Of a stretch of 64,000 nt of DNA, positions 24,832-37,633 are shown piece after piece. The stretch is from positions 6,618,001 to 6,682,000 of the forward strand of contig NC_037094.1 in assembly GCF_002994745.2 (NCBI RefSeq), read 5' to 3'. Numbering within the stretch: the first letter of the stretch is position 1; every line of letters starts with the position of its first letter. Made by a program: the position numbers and the translations under genes. Source of the DNA: Rosa chinensis. Lineage: Eukaryota; Streptophyta; Magnoliopsida; Rosales; Rosaceae. Under the pieces are notes generated by a model. That model was not told the DNA's origin. It saw nothing but the letters and a program-made list of their open reading frames with translations, and did no database searches.

Positions 24832-26011
24832 TGTGAGAGATCGGAAAAGCGCTCAGATTTGTAAGACTGATCCGACTGAGTGAGAGACAAGAGAGGAAGG
24901 GAAGAATCACAAGTTTAAAACCAAAGCAGCTTCAGGAGGAGGAGAAAAGTATAAACGGACTTACGTCCACCTCATTAACACCGTTAAAAACAAATTAATA
25001 CGTAACTATTTCCTCTTTAAGCTAAAGTGGAAATCAGTAAAGACATTTTTCTCTACGAGTCTCAAGTTCAAGTCTTCTACAGTTCTACCACTCTCAATCT
25101 TCATGTGATCAGGACACAAAGGTTTTAGTTTTGCGATCATGATGATGAGATTTCAAGTTCAAATCTCTCATTTTTTAAGACAAAAAAGAAAGTTATTATA
25201 TAATTGCGACTAAGACTCAGTTGATGAGGTTTCAAAAGAATTTTTTTTATTACAATAATAAATGAGATCTCAAGTTCAAATCTCTCATTTTTCAAGATTA
25301 AAATATATGATTCACTTAAAAAAATTTAAAAAAAAAAAGAATAAAGAACTTTGCGAGTGCCAAGTGATTTACCAACATTTACCGACACTATACTATGATT
25401 TAGTTAATAATAGGTTGCAGTAAAAGAAGATTTGTTGTGGTGAGGGAGGGTGAGTGGTAAAAGTTTCGTTAGTATAAGACCTCTTAGTTGCCTCTAGGTT
25501 TCATTTTGCAATCTATATATCCCCCATATATATCTGAAATGGCTGACAATGTACTTGTTGGAAGCATATAAAAGCCTTTGGAGTATCTTATTGAATTGGT
25601 GAAGGGCACAAATCAGGTTGAAAGCCTGCAAGGATATGTAAGCATGGTTATTTAAGTCTCAACCAGAGTCTCATACAAAGCATATCCAAACGCAAACGCA
25701 TGGTTATTTACTAAATGTCAAGTGTTAACACCACTCTGAAGAGCCCCCAGTCAGAATGCTCGGAATTACTAAATCTGCCTTTGCTGCCACAATCACTCCG
25801 ATGAGCATCAGAGTGCGGGCAACACATTATAAATCCCATAATTTTAGTTCAATACAGAAATTGCTTTTTAAGCAGTGTGAAAGTGGCCTTGAGATCCCTT
25901 CGTTTGAATGGGAACCTCAAATGGTGCAATAACAACTAAAATGAAAAGGGAGCGGGGAATCTGGGAACAAATGAGAGAGCAAAGAAAACCAAACCCCCTC
26001 GCAGTAGTTCT
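24832..26011. other. Intergenic, AT-rich, with diverged short repeats
   Basis: It contains the TPR-gene promoter and the TBC-gene 3' end. The phrase GTTCAAATCTCTCATTTTT recurs near 25155 and 25278 within about 110-base diverged units (also 25040-25080), probably an old repeat fragment. No coding sequence is recognised. Confidence 0.45.
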
Positions 26012-29000
26012 CTAAATCTTGTCATGAAGGGTTACCACCAAATCATGAGCATCGTCTAAAAGCTTCCAAACATCCAGACAGCCAGCCATGCTATTGCACT
26101 CCCTCATGATCTCTTCCATGCTGCTGTACTTCTCTACTATCAGCTTCCTTCGCTGCAGCACACATGCCGCTATTGCATACAGCAAGAGATCGTCAGTGGG
26201 CGGGGCTCTCAACCTCATCCTCCCCCAAGCAGACTTGGCAATTCCCGCCCTGATTGCAGCCTGATCTGCCCACATTACCTCCCAGAGGCAAAGTGTTTGC
26301 TCAAAGCTCAACTCCCTCCTGAAGAGAACCACTACCATTCTATACACAAAAAAGCAATCCTCTGCTTGAAGCTTCTCCAGGTGTCTATAGAGAGTAACAT
26401 CTTTGCCCTTGATAATCTTCGAAATAATGCTAAGCTGCCTCCGAATCCCAGCCTCATCCAGCCGGAAGTTATGCCGAGCCTTTTTCATAAAACCCACAAA
26501 GCACCAGAAGGCTTCATCGTCCTCTTCCATCACTGAGATGATAGGAGTAAGTAGATCACTCATCCCTTGGCAGTAACCAATTTCAGGATCATACAGAGCA
26601 TAGGCTTCCAGGATTGCAACCAGGCGAGCAGCATGAAAAATCCTGCATGGCTCCAAGTGTTCATAATCCTTCATCCCGACATTCTCAGCTAATCGATGTG
26701 CCTTGATCTCTGAGACATCAGCCTGAGAGGGTGAATATATTATCCATTCATCATTCGCACGCACAGCATCAAGGCGGATGATTCTCTGCCATGTGGCATA
26801 ATCTTCTGCTGTGTAGGATTTGCGCCTGTTTTCTGTATTGGAGACAGAGGAGTTTTCCTTAGCATTGTCATCAACACAATTCTCTTCAGTTCCTTCAGTA
26901 GCAAGTAAAGGTCGAGTGATATCAGCATCTTCAGATGAATCAGAATCAGTTGATTCTGTGTCACCTGCAGAGGCATCTTCACAGGTGACTCCACTCTTCT
27001 CACCATCTCCTTCGCATGATTCAGACATCTGAACAGCTTGATGGCTGGCAGCGTATTTTGTATCCTCAGGCAATTTGCTTCCTGCCTCAGTTGAAAATGA
27101 TTCCCTGGAACTTGTAACATCCCCTGGGCCAGTGGAATCTACAACTTGACTAAACTCCCCACTGCCCTCATTGCTACTGTTTCCAGAAGTTTCTTTTAAC
27201 TTAAAGCTCTTTTCGCTTTGTGTTAAAAGTCTCCGGCATTGTCTCCGCAAGTCCTCATATTCTCTTCTGCATTACAAATAGAAAAAAGAATGTTGACAAG
27301 GTGAGGAACGAAAACACACAGAAACAAGCAAGGAGAGGGGAGCTGACAGGGAACATGACATAGAAAAATTTAATCGGGATCACAAATGCACACAAAGGAT
27401 GAGGACAAAGAACTGAATGACAATACCTTTTCTGAGTTTTTACAGATTCTCTTTCTTCCTTAGAACTGTTCACGTCATAGCTGTTGATCGAAAGAAAATC
27501 AATGTCAATACATCAGCAAAGATCAACCAGCAGTGAAAAAGGACAGCCAAAAATTTTGAGCTCATGAGAGAGAGAGAGAGAGCACATTTTGCGAAGTCCA
27601 TTTTTCTCAGATACTACTACAGCATTAAGGTTCCACTTTTCTTTATACCAAACTAGAATTACAGTCCCAACTATTGGTACCCTCACAGCAAGAAAACTAA
27701 GCTGGACAAGTAATGAAAAAACACAATAAATTAATAATGCAAGTGAAATTACCTATTATTACCAAATACCATTCACCGAATGCAGATTTCTATGACCAAA
27801 TGCATGAGCATTAATCCTCTAAAGAATAAATGAAATGGTTAAACATACTGTGGTTCTCCGTTGCTCCCTAGTATACCAAATCTTTGGCACTTACGAAATT
27901 CACAGGAACCAAGTTAAAACCAAAATGGTGATTATAAACCCATGTGCATGTATTCCCAAGCACTCAGAAAATACAAGATAGAACACAACAGATTAGACTA
28001 GATAATTTAACTGGTTGAGAGATGAAAAGCCGATCATTATTCAAGATCAAAACCAGCAAAGATCCATAAATCAAGTATTCCACAGAACTAGAAAAAGTAG
28101 CGGTAACCAGTCCTTAAAACATAGGTAAATCTTTCTCAAATAATCTGTCCAGAACACACAACTAAACACTACAACTAAATCAAGTATCGGTAAAATACTT
28201 ACACTCCAAGGAGGAAAGGCCACACTTCAGCTCGTATACTTGGATCAACACCCTGCATTGTAAAATAATTAATTAATAACCAACAGTTGTAGCACTTAAG
28301 TTCCAAATACTGAAAGCCAATTTTGACACTTAAAAGAGAAAACAAGAAAGAAAAAAGTCAATAACATACTCCACTGCGAACTTTTTTTAAGAACTTGACA
28401 CCACCATCAGTAAGTTTCCCTTCTGGTGTAAAGAAACTTTTCCATTGTTTAGGTAGAAGTGCGTGTTTTTTTCTCCTTCGCGACCAGGGTGATTTAAGAC
28501 TGCCCCTGAGAAAATAGCAAAACAAAACGTATTAGTTTTCACGTTTCACCAGGAGAGGATATTAAGACAAACACAACCAACAATCCAAAGTGGTATACAG
28601 AGCACCTACAAATATATGTGAGGTGCAATTCATCTATAGAGAGAGAGAGAGAGAACAAATTTGGACAATACAACATGAACAGAATATCCATGATGAAGCA
28701 TATGTTTATATGAATCAGTGACAATGAAATGGAATAAGGATTTTAGGAAACATTATAACACTGAATTTGACCTCTTATAATGCTTAATGCCAAGACACAG
28801 TTCAAGCTCATTCATGGAAAAGCAAAAACCAATAATGAGAGAATCTGAAGCCTACAAAGAGAGTATCGGAGGGAACCCTAGCGAAAACTAGCTGAAGAAG
28901 ACATTTTTGGACACAAAGGAACTTCCAGATCGGGATCTAGGAGGGCAATACCAAACAAAAAAGATTAAAAGCTAAATAACTCTGTTGGCTGCTTAGAACA

Positions 29001-29266
29001 TTTGGCAACCGAAACAAAAATCCGAGCTTTCCTTTCAAATCAATACAAATTTGTAAATAAAGGGACGGAATTTAATGTTTGGGGAAGAAGACAGATGATG
29101 GAACAGTGAAAACTCACCGATCAGTGGAAACTGGTGAGGAAGACGAAGAAGCAACGACTAACAAAACCGATCGCAAATGAATCCACGACGACGATGACGG
29201 TGAGGACGAATTTGACGACGTCGGAGATGAAGTAGAAGAAGTGTGACTTCTTCTTAGGGCTCTCAT
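26012..29266 (-). CDS. TBC-domain Rab GTPase-activating protein (Gyp7/TBC1D15-like)
   Basis: Five minus-strand exons: 29266-29118, 28505-28370, 28252-28203, 27480-27427 and 27266-26012. They splice in frame to 547 residues. Such proteins stimulate GTP hydrolysis by Rab GTPases in vesicle traffic. The N-terminus is Ser-rich. The early TBC helix reads GGVKFLKKVRSGGVDPSIRAEVWPFLLGV. A roughly 150-residue acidic Ser-rich insert follows, and then the catalytic half. The arginine-finger motif IIRLDAVRANDEW and glutamine-finger motif YCQGMSDLL are both present, so it is predicted to be active. FWCFVGFMKK and FRRELSFEQTLCLWEVMWAD match later TBC helices. The split TBC domain with a large insert is typical of the plant Gyp7-like group. 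The C-terminus is DDAHDLVVTLHDKI. A CT microsatellite (about 29311-29327) and CTCTCT repeats lie in the leader. Confidence 0.93.
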
Positions 29267-29412
29267 TAAGGGTTTCTGTTCCGTAAGCATATCTCTATGT
29301 ATCTGTAATCTAATCTCTCTCTCTCTCTCTACCTATATCTCTCTCTGTATCTTAAGCTCTTAAACAATAATCTTAGGGTTTCCGGTTCACAACAAATTTG
29401 CGAGATTCGATT

Positions 29413-29631
29413 TTACCTAGAGTAGACGACAGTGGCGGCCAAGGCGATTCCGGCCATGGCCGTGACGGCGACGGCTAATCCGACATTGGAGGGAGCAGTC
29501 CAAGCCCAGAAGCCGGTTCCGGTTCCGCCACCAACGCCGCCGCCGATAAGCGAGGCACTCCTCCCGCCGCCGGTGCTGCTACCCTCCGCGAACACGATCC
29601 ATTGCCGACGATCATCACCGCCGAGGGGCAT
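29413..29631 (-). CDS. Small glycine-rich single-pass membrane protein, function unknown
   Basis: A 72-codon frame on the minus strand starts at the first ATG (29631, MPLGGDDRRQW). A Gly/Ser-rich middle (SLIGGGVGGGTGTGF) leads to a hydrophobic C-terminal segment of about 20 residues (VGLAVAVTAMAGIALAATVV) that ends YSR. Base composition and codon use are those of a real GC-rich plant exon, and the frame lies 150 bases upstream of the TBC start on the same strand. The last codons overlap a good donor (AG followed by GTAAAATCG), so the final exon may be spliced and the protein slightly different at its end. I do not recognise the family. A C-terminal membrane anchor is inferred from hydrophobicity. 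Confidence 0.6.
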   Translation of the reverse strand: MPLGGDDRRQWIVFAEGSSTGGGRSASLIGGGVGGGTGTGFWAWTAPSNVGLAVAVTAMAGIALAATVVYSR

Positions 29632-32600
29632 CAATGAGGGAATCCGATGAGGCCTGGTCTCTCAGTTATTTACTGCTTCTTCTTCACAATCGCGATTGGG
29701 TTCTCACTCCTTTAACCGAAACTGAAACCCTTTTTTGCTCCTAACTGCTTTTCTTTTCTCTTCTTTTAGAGCTTTCGCTCTCTTTCCATGAAAGGCAGAA
29801 ATTATTAAAAAATAAATAAATAAATCGGATATTATTTTCGTTGGGATATTATCTCCATCTCTCTCTCTTTCAGGTGAGAATGTGAGATAGTGGGGAGGAG
29901 ACTGGGAATGTACATCGAACACTTGGGGAGGATCCGGATCCGGGTTCTACATATGCGACCAACCCGGCCCAATTGAAAACTACTACTACAGAATTAAAAT
30001 AAAATAAAAAACTATACATCGAGTGAGACAGAGAACCAAATTAGATGCTAGAGGATGATTATTTGCAACACAATACCGTCATAATGCGCATCAACACATA
30101 TAAGTTTAATTGCAATGTAAAAACACAACGTTTTTTTCAAAGGAAATATGTCCATTGTACAAAATAGCAGACATTCATAAAATCCTCTCACATTCCAAAC
30201 TTAGAATTTTTAATATCGTGGTAAATGCTTACAATCACTTTAACAACAGTGTTTACGTAATTTAATTTTACATGATACGCTTTTAAGAAAAATTAATAAT
30301 AAATTGAATTTAAAAAGTCCTACTTATAGAAAAGAGCTTGACACAATGAAATCAAGGGAAGTGTATGTTACATTTACATTTTTCTTTCCTCTCTTACTTT
30401 TCCGACATCATGCACAGCGACTGATCTGCATAAATTGCTAGTGTATCATTGAGGCGTGCCTCATCAACCCTCATTTACTCCCAGAAAAGCGCAAGTGAAA
30501 AAAATAAAAGGAAAGGTTTAACTACAAAAGTCAAAAGCCAAATCGGGGATTATCGCTATTAGTAAGGAATTGGGATTAAGATTAAGATGACAATTACTCA
30601 CATGCTATGAGCCTAATGGGGAGACAATTAGTGCCGGACCACATGCCATTACTTTTGTCCTAATGCCGTTACAAAATGCCACATCATGGGATAGACTTTG
30701 GCAGTGGAATCTCCATTTTCGACCAAAACAGATAAATAATCTTAAACTAATCTCACTTTAATTAGCAACATTAAAAAATAACATCAAAGGGGATTTTTTT
30801 TTTTTTGTGAAAATTAGAGTTTGGAACTCATTCATGCTGATATTTTAATTTGTATCAGAGTGAAATACCAAGTCATATCAGTTACGTTAGTGAGTTAGTA
30901 ACATATCCACCTAATCAATATTTGGACCAAGGTTTACAAGAGTATCCCAATAAAGACAGACTGATCCCCCACCACAAGTGCAAGAACTCGAAAACCCCTC
31001 AAACATACTGGCTACAAGCTGGTGGAAGTTATGATTCAAACATTACACATAAGGGTCTCATACTAGGCTGATTGACCAACCACGCTGGAATTTAGTTTGT
31101 CAAAACAAGTCCAACGGGATCAAAATAATAAATGTTGAAGTTCATCAAAATTATGAGGCATTACATATGCCTAAAGAGACAAGGTGGCCGGTTAGGGGAT
31201 TAATTAATTATTAACCAATAAGATTAATCTTGGGGATTAAGGTAGACAGAATTGAGAATTGGATATCCGCCACGTGGAGGGTTGATGCTGCGCTTACTTT
31301 TGCTTGGCTTGTGTCCTCTTCAAAGGACTGGAGGGTCCAGATTCCATGATGATAGTGATCATTATGAACCCATTTGCTCCCACACTGAATCATCAAATAA
31401 CTTGGTGGATAAGCCCGCAATGATGAGATTTTGAGACAATGACCTAGGAACTAAAGGACTTGGGCTATGACAATGCTCATTGTCAATGGACTAAGCAGTT
31501 GGTTCTTAACTATGGGACTTCCCTTCTGTGCTTGCTAGTCTTCTACGGTTTTTTATTGGGAAGAGATTAGTAGAGAGACTCCGTAATAATCCGCTCGAGG
31601 AACATGTTTAATGAACATTTAAGGGCGAAAAACAATATCAATAATATGACTTTCTTTTTCATTCAACGAAATGTATTTAAGATGATATGTCATTATTGAC
31701 AAGTAACAACAGCTTCCCCATATCTTGATTTTTCTCTATTTTAGGAAAAAATTTAGATGTTTTGCTCCAACAGATTCCCTACAATTATCCCTAAAATAGA
31801 GATAGTGATGAGAGAGAACAAAATTTCATATATTTACAGCAGCAATCTGCAAAATTTCAGGCAAGGATTTAGGGAAGAATCTATTGGAGTTGGAGCATAA
31901 TTTTTTTGGAGATTTTAATTTTTATTTTCCTATAATAGATAAATTTTAGGAAAGCTGTTAGAGATGCTCTAATGGACTAATGACATATCTCCCGTTATAC
32001 TCGTATTTGGGTTTTTCGAGTCAACTAGCAAAGGTGTACATTTTGTATACCATATGTCGCCAATTTGACCAAGGGTTGCTCTGAACTCAGAAATACATGT
32101 ACATATATGTGTCACCGATAATCATTCTTCTGATCAATCATCATAGTAGCGAAAGTGTGGGATGAGAGGAGAAATTTTCTAGGATCTCTTGTGGGACAAG
32201 AAAGCGCACAAGTTTGGTGCGTCCATTATGGTGGGAATTGGATATATATGGCCAATCATTATATGGCCATCAATTCCGAATCTTCATCTTCAATTCCTTC
32301 CATTTCTTCTTGGGTGGATCTTACATGTCTGATTTTCCTTTTAACTATAGATTCCTCCTTATCTCCATCATCTATTCATGAGAATAAATTATAGTTAACT
32401 TTCATCGTTTATTCAAACTAAACACGAGCAAAAATTTGGCTAAGTTTATTTTTGGTCTTCAAAAGTGTTGAATTCAACTATTGATGATCGAAATATTTGA
32501 TTGGATTGAAGAATCAAGCAATGCTCCTCAATTCAAGCAAGTTCCTTAGTTTAAAGCAAATTGCGTATCAAGAAATCTGATAAAATGAATAGACAAGACT

Positions 32601-32800
32601 TCATCACAATGAAATGATGATTTATTCGTGTTCACATAAAATGATAAAATTATAAAAATGAGCTATTCAAAAAAAAAAAAAATTATAAAAATGAGAGGAT
32701 AAAGCCCTCGGGGTTAACACGAGTGGGCCTTGATCAAGTCATGTTATCTCAAAAGGCAGATCCATATATCAAAAGACATGGATGTCATGGCCCAGCCCAA
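29632..32800. other. AT-rich intergenic region
   Basis: The promoter of the small minus-strand gene lies near 29640-29950. The remainder has no recognisable gene. ORFs at 30850-31071, 31252-31434 and 32155-32394 lack domains, coding bias or splice context. Confidence 0.5.
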
Positions 32801-33980
32801 CCTCACTGGATCCGAAAACGCATTTCGCCTGATTTTCTTGCTCCGAAAGCCACCACCACTCTTTACCGCCACCCACCTCTCTCAGCTACTCAACAACTCC
32901 CGGTTCACCGATTCTCAGTCAAAATTTCTCATCAGGTAATTTCTTCATTTCCTATATTTTTCAACATGATATGAACTGGATTCGTAGTGTTATCGTTTGA
33001 ATGATGCGAATTGCTTCAGATTAGATTTGCCTTTGTTTTTTGTTTTCGCCGTCTACGTCTTCAATCTTTAGTCTGAAGTAGTGATTGATATGTATAACTG
33101 GGTAAATCATGGTTCTGCTAATTTTGTTCAGTTTTAGGTAATTGGAGCTTGAAGTTTTTTTTTTTTTTTTTTTCTCGTTTTTGTTTTGCAATTAAATCAA
33201 TCAATCAATCTGTGCAAGAAGTATGGCTTACTTTTATCATTTTCTTGAAAAGATGAGGAAGAATCTTGGAGTGTGCAAACTTATAGTGCAGTTAGTTGCT
33301 TACAGTGTCTTGGTAGTTTTGGTTTTATATCATTGCAAAGGTGTATTTGAATAGTTTTTGTGCGCACCATTTTGAGTTATATGTTCTCTTAACTATGTAT
33401 CAGCATGAGCTCTTTCTTCGTAGATTTCCATGACTATATTCATGGCAGTAGAGTTTTGATGTCAGTTCTTCGCATTGAATATTAAAGGGAATGCAGTTAA
33501 GGCGATCTTTAGGCACGGTCTTTTATATTTGAATAGGTGAGTGCCGAGCCTGAGGGGCAATTAACAGTGTCATAGAATAGAACAAGGCTGCTGGGTGCTT
33601 GGTAGAGTAGTGGCTCTTGGTTGCAATTCATCGTTTTACACCCCTTTTCTTTCTGGATTTCTATATGTTAGTTGGAAAGAGACATTAGCTCTCACTATGC
33701 GTTGAGCTGGGTTTTGATTAATTTCTTCAAGTTGCATGAACTCTTCTGCGTGGTTGTTGAGTTGAGTTGAGTTGTTTTGTTCTGTATCGTTATTGCTTGA
33801 TAGGTCCTCTTCGATTAGCTTCATTACAGTATTTAGTTATTTATATGCAGTAATGAATCTTCTCACTAATCAGTCTAGAATTGTTCATGAGGGTGTATTT
33901 TATTTTCATAATGTCAGCAGATTTAATTCAGTGAAGCAAAATTTGTCTTCTTAGCTAGGTTTGGGAGAAGCACAAGAAAC

Positions 33981-34986
33981 ATGGCTTTGACAAACTTCAT
34001 ACTGACAGTGGCTGGTGTAAGTGCTGTAGTTCTTTTATTGAGGAGTGATGTGAAACAGTCAGCTACCATCTTCAGGCGGAACGTCAAACATATCCGCAAG
34101 TGGCTTGAAGAAGAATCCAAGTATGCCCTTCAATTTTTTGTTTTATGAATTATTTTCTCTAACAAATTTGTTGATATATTTGCAAAATAGATTCAATTTT
34201 AATTCAATCCATATGGTTCAGCTTTATGTGCTAGTGACATTTTTTAAATTGATTATGTTTGTGATTTTCCGGGCATTGCTAGACCTGGATACCAGATATT
34301 TTTATATTCTGATTGGATGAAGCTTCTGATATCATCAAAGCATAGTTCTAATTCATTATCTCCTGTTGTTTGAAAAGTTGGGGTAGTAAGTTAGCAAAGT
34401 GAACTTTTGAAAATGGTTTTTCTTGTTAGAGATTAAGTTGAATGGATTTTGAAGTGGTTAATTTTCCAGGTCCTAGGTCACCATGGCATCTTGATGATGA
34501 TTTTCATTCCTATTTCATATGTTTTGCTCTTTCTCTTTGGCATTAGGGTAGTCTCATTTCTTTGGTTCAATTGATGCATTAGTGATTGTATACAATTAGA
34601 ACTGAGGTGCGAGCAGATTAGACCAATTTTCAGTAACTCCATCTTTGTGTCCATGAAAAATTTGCCAAGAGTTTTGTTTTGTTATGTTTTTTGTTTTTGT
34701 TTTTGGCTACAATATGGCAAGATTAATTTGCTGTCAAATGATTATGTCAGTTCAAAAGACTTGTCTGTCAAACCTGGGTTCTCAACGTCTGTTACTTGAG
34801 TATGCTTAAGACTAGAGGAATTGTGATTTGATATTTGCTTTGCCTTTTGTCTTCTTTATTTAGAGGTCTCTTGCATCCAAAGAGACGCATTATATGACTC
34901 CATAAATTATCTCTCTCAGGGCAGTCCCAAAGGAACTGGAAACAAAGGTTCCGCCAAAGGATGTTCCCAAGGAGGACAAGCACTAG
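33981..34986 (+). CDS. 68-residue two-exon membrane protein, function unknown
   Basis: Exon 1 (33981-34120) and exon 2 (34920-34986) are joined by a GT-AG intron of 799 bases. The codon split across the junction (AA/G) is restored as Lys. The protein begins MALTNFILTVAGVSAVVLLL, a membrane-anchor-like N-terminus, followed by a basic amphipathic stretch (FRRNVKHIRKWLEEESK) and a charged, Lys/Pro/Glu-rich tail (KVPPKDVPKED) ending KH. An upstream non-coding exon is likely: CT/CA-rich sequence ending at 32935 with a CAG/GTAATT donor, followed by an intron of about 1 kb to an acceptor near 33950. A 5'-UTR intron is common in plant genes. The sequence resembles a small plant-conserved family, but I cannot name it. 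Neither exon is long enough to stand out in a single-exon ORF scan. Confidence 0.75.
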
Positions 34987-36143
34987 TATGGACATGGGCA
35001 CCCCGAGTGGTTTGCAGGAGTTTTAGTTCCCAAAATCTTTGGATTTTATGTTCATAAATTGCTTATCATGCTTTTCCCAGTAGTTTTGGGTTTTTAGATA
35101 TACTGATTGTAACTAGTAACTACCGCGGGAGCTATATTTTCCTAATCTGAGGTACCCTTCTCTGGTCAAGATTATCTTTGGAAGAGTGATATCCATGGTT
35201 TTGCCACAATTTGTATGCCATATCCAGTGCACAAGATTTTTCGTTTTCAAGATCTGCTTAATTCTGCAATAAACTTTCTCCCCCCCCCCCCCCAATTATA
35301 GCTGCATGTAGTTAGGTGGCAATAAAATATCGAGTTACGTGATGCACCATGTGACGTGTTTGCTCTGGTTATCCAACTTCTTTTCTGTTAATAGAATAGC
35401 ATGATCTCAACTGCTCGAACAAACTTGTTGGAACTCTCCTTGGAGGAAAATCAAATCGTCTGATTTTGAAATAGTCTGATATCAAATCGAATCAGACTAT
35501 TCTTTCGGTGTGCAATCGAATAGTCAGATTTTGAAATCTGTGCACCAATTTCCCTACCTTCTTTTGGCCTTGACGAGTAGGTTATCTGGAACTTCTGACT
35601 CCGGTCGGCCGAGAAATTATCAATTTTCTGTAAATTTAAGAATTACTCCTGTGTTCCTTTCAAAAAAATAAAATAAAATAAAAAAGAATTGCTCCTGTGT
35701 TTTTACAAGAGTTTATTTAAGGCTCTTGACCAAACTAACTGAGAGTAGCTTGGTATCATTCAGAAGTAAGAACCCATTGATTTTGAAGTAAATGGGGGTC
35801 CTGGGGGGCTGGTTTGGTACTTTGGTGTTTGATTTCTTAGCTTAATCTGGAAGTGTCTTTAATCCCACACGCCACACCATGTGAAATTGCAAGCACACAA
35901 AACAGATGAACATACACCAAGGACAATAATATTTTGCCATGATTTCATGCCGATTTGGTGAACTACCCTTGTAAGAGAAACCCATCAGTGTCAACCCCCA
36001 ACCAACCACCTTAAAGAGTGAAGACCCTTCATTGAATGCCTTGGCCTCTAGACTCCTAGCATTATATTAGTCGCAGCTCTCCTCCATCCTCTGAATCTGA
36101 AATTAATCAAGGCCAATTTGCTTGCCTAGACCTCACCACAGAA
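34987..36143. other. Intergenic, 3' UTR and DUF538 promoter
   Basis: It includes a run of 14 C at about 35281-35294 and a short repeat with TCTGATTTTGAAAT and AATCAGACTATT motifs (35455-35550). No coding sequence is recognised. The minus ORFs 34792-35001 and 35113-35295 are incidental. Confidence 0.5.
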
Positions 36144-36596
36144 ATGGCTCTTGTGGAAGACAAGCGTGCAGGTGCTGAGATTGTGCATGGAGCTCAAGAG
36201 TGCTACCAACAGTCCATAGATCTCTTGGAAGAGCTGGGATTTCCCAAAGGTGTTCTTCCCCTGCAAGATCTGGTGGAGTGTGGAAGGGTGAAGGAAACTG
36301 GGTTTGTGTGGATGAAGCAGAAGGCGCCATACGAGCACTTCTTTGTTGGGTCGAACACGCGTGTGAGCTACGCGACTGAGGTGACTGCGTATGTGGAGAA
36401 GGGCAGGATGAAGAAGATGACCGGGATCAAGAGCAAGCAGGTGTTTCTTTGGGTGCCTATTAGTGAGATGATCATGGAAGAGCCAGCAACCAAGAAGATC
36501 ACTTTCAAGACTCCGATGGGGCTCGGAAGGACTTTTCCGGTCACGGCTTTCATGACCGAGGAGGAGAAGCAGAAGTATCTGGAGAATGGTAATTGA
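36144..36596 (+). CDS. DUF538 family protein
   Basis: A single exon of 150 residues is uninterrupted from ATG to TGA. DUF538 proteins are plant-specific, about 140-170 residues, of unknown biochemical role. They have been linked to stress responses, and a lipid-binding BPI-like fold has been suggested. Family features seen: the N-terminal AQECYQQSIDLLEELGFPKGVLPL helix-to-loop segment, the middle FVWMKQKAPYEHFFVGSNTRVSYATEVTAYVEKGRMKKMTGIKSKQVFLWVPISEM, and the C-terminal KITFKTPMGLGRTFPVTAF. No signal peptide is visible, unlike the secreted members of the family. The start at 36144 gives the family's usual N-terminus. GC content is higher than in the flanks. The longer antisense frames are shadows. 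Confidence 0.93.
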   Translation: MALVEDKRAGAEIVHGAQECYQQSIDLLEELGFPKGVLPLQDLVECGRVKETGFVWMKQKAPYEHFFVGSNTRVSYATEVTAYVEKGRMKKMTGIKSKQVFLWVPISEMIMEEPATKKITFKTPMGLGRTFPVTAFMTEEEKQKYLENGN

Positions 36597-37432
36597 GTAA
36601 ACTTGGGATGTCTAGCTACTAGGTTATGGTGGTAAAACTTGGGATTGCTAGAATGTTATGGTGTAACATCTCGACTTTTGAGTATTCTATCTGAAGTGCT
36701 GAACAAATCTAAATCGGAGGTCTATGCAGACATAATGTGTTAGGTTTTCATACTTGTAATTTGAATTTATGATCTTATGAATGTTATTTTCGAGTTCAGG
36801 TATTAATTTGTTATGTAAATTGACTTCTTAAAAATTAAAATGGTGCTATTTCAATGAAAAAATGAGCTGGAAGTCTAGAACATGCTTAATCTCCATGAAA
36901 AATAGAGTTTTGGTTCTTGGGAACTGATCAGATTGCAATTTGGTGCAATATCAGACTATCACTGATTCACTGATACTACTTGGCAATTTTACAATTTTCT
37001 TTATTTTAATTACGACATTACTTATATAAATAGTCAATTTTGTTAGAAAATTTTCTTACAAAACACTCATCCAACCTATCATTGCAATTTGGACTATAAC
37101 TTGCTTAAGAATAAGCAACACTTTTGTTCTCTGTTTTATAGAGAGTTAGAGACAAAGAAAATCAAAATCGTAAGAATTAGTTAACATACACAAAATCAAA
37201 ATTGCTAGTCGAACGACCTACTCTAAAACCCCCAAGTCTAGTATTTGAATCTCAATTTCATCCTGTGGCCTGCAGATTTGAGAGACCATTTAGATTCGTG
37301 TGTCTGCGATGCAGTCGATTAGTCTGGCCTTCGCGGTTTCGCCTCAATAACGATACAGGTGTTGGGATACCACTGCATTCATTACTCGATAAAAAAACAA
37401 AAAAAAAACTAAACACTGAATGACCAACAACC

Positions 37433-37465
<33 letters not shown>

Positions 37466-37633
37466 CCAAAAATGAAAAATCAATTTTCTTACACGTTTCA
37501 CAGTTTCTAAACCACACCTCTAATAGAGTGCGACTATACCGACAATAAGGCACCGGATTTGCCCCTCAAAGTCTCAAGTCAAAGTCCGCGCCTGGTATCT
37601 TACACCAAATAGTCCACTCCAATCCACCAACTA
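36597..37633. other. Intergenic, with GGGCAT hexanucleotide repeat
   Basis: A (GGGCAT)n microsatellite of about five units lies at 37434-37464. The rest is AT-rich with no recognised gene. ORF 37202-37423 has no recognisable domain. Confidence 0.55.

Noticed and set aside
26740..27120. 126-residue minus-strand ORF
   Set aside because: It is an alternative frame within the large last exon of the TBC gene, with no domain of its own.
32155..32394. 79-residue ORF
   Set aside because: No domain or codon bias supporting a gene.
37434..37464. GGGCAT repeats as telomere-like sequence
   Set aside because: The unit differs from the plant telomere repeat TTTAGGG and the array is only about five units long; it is a plain microsatellite.
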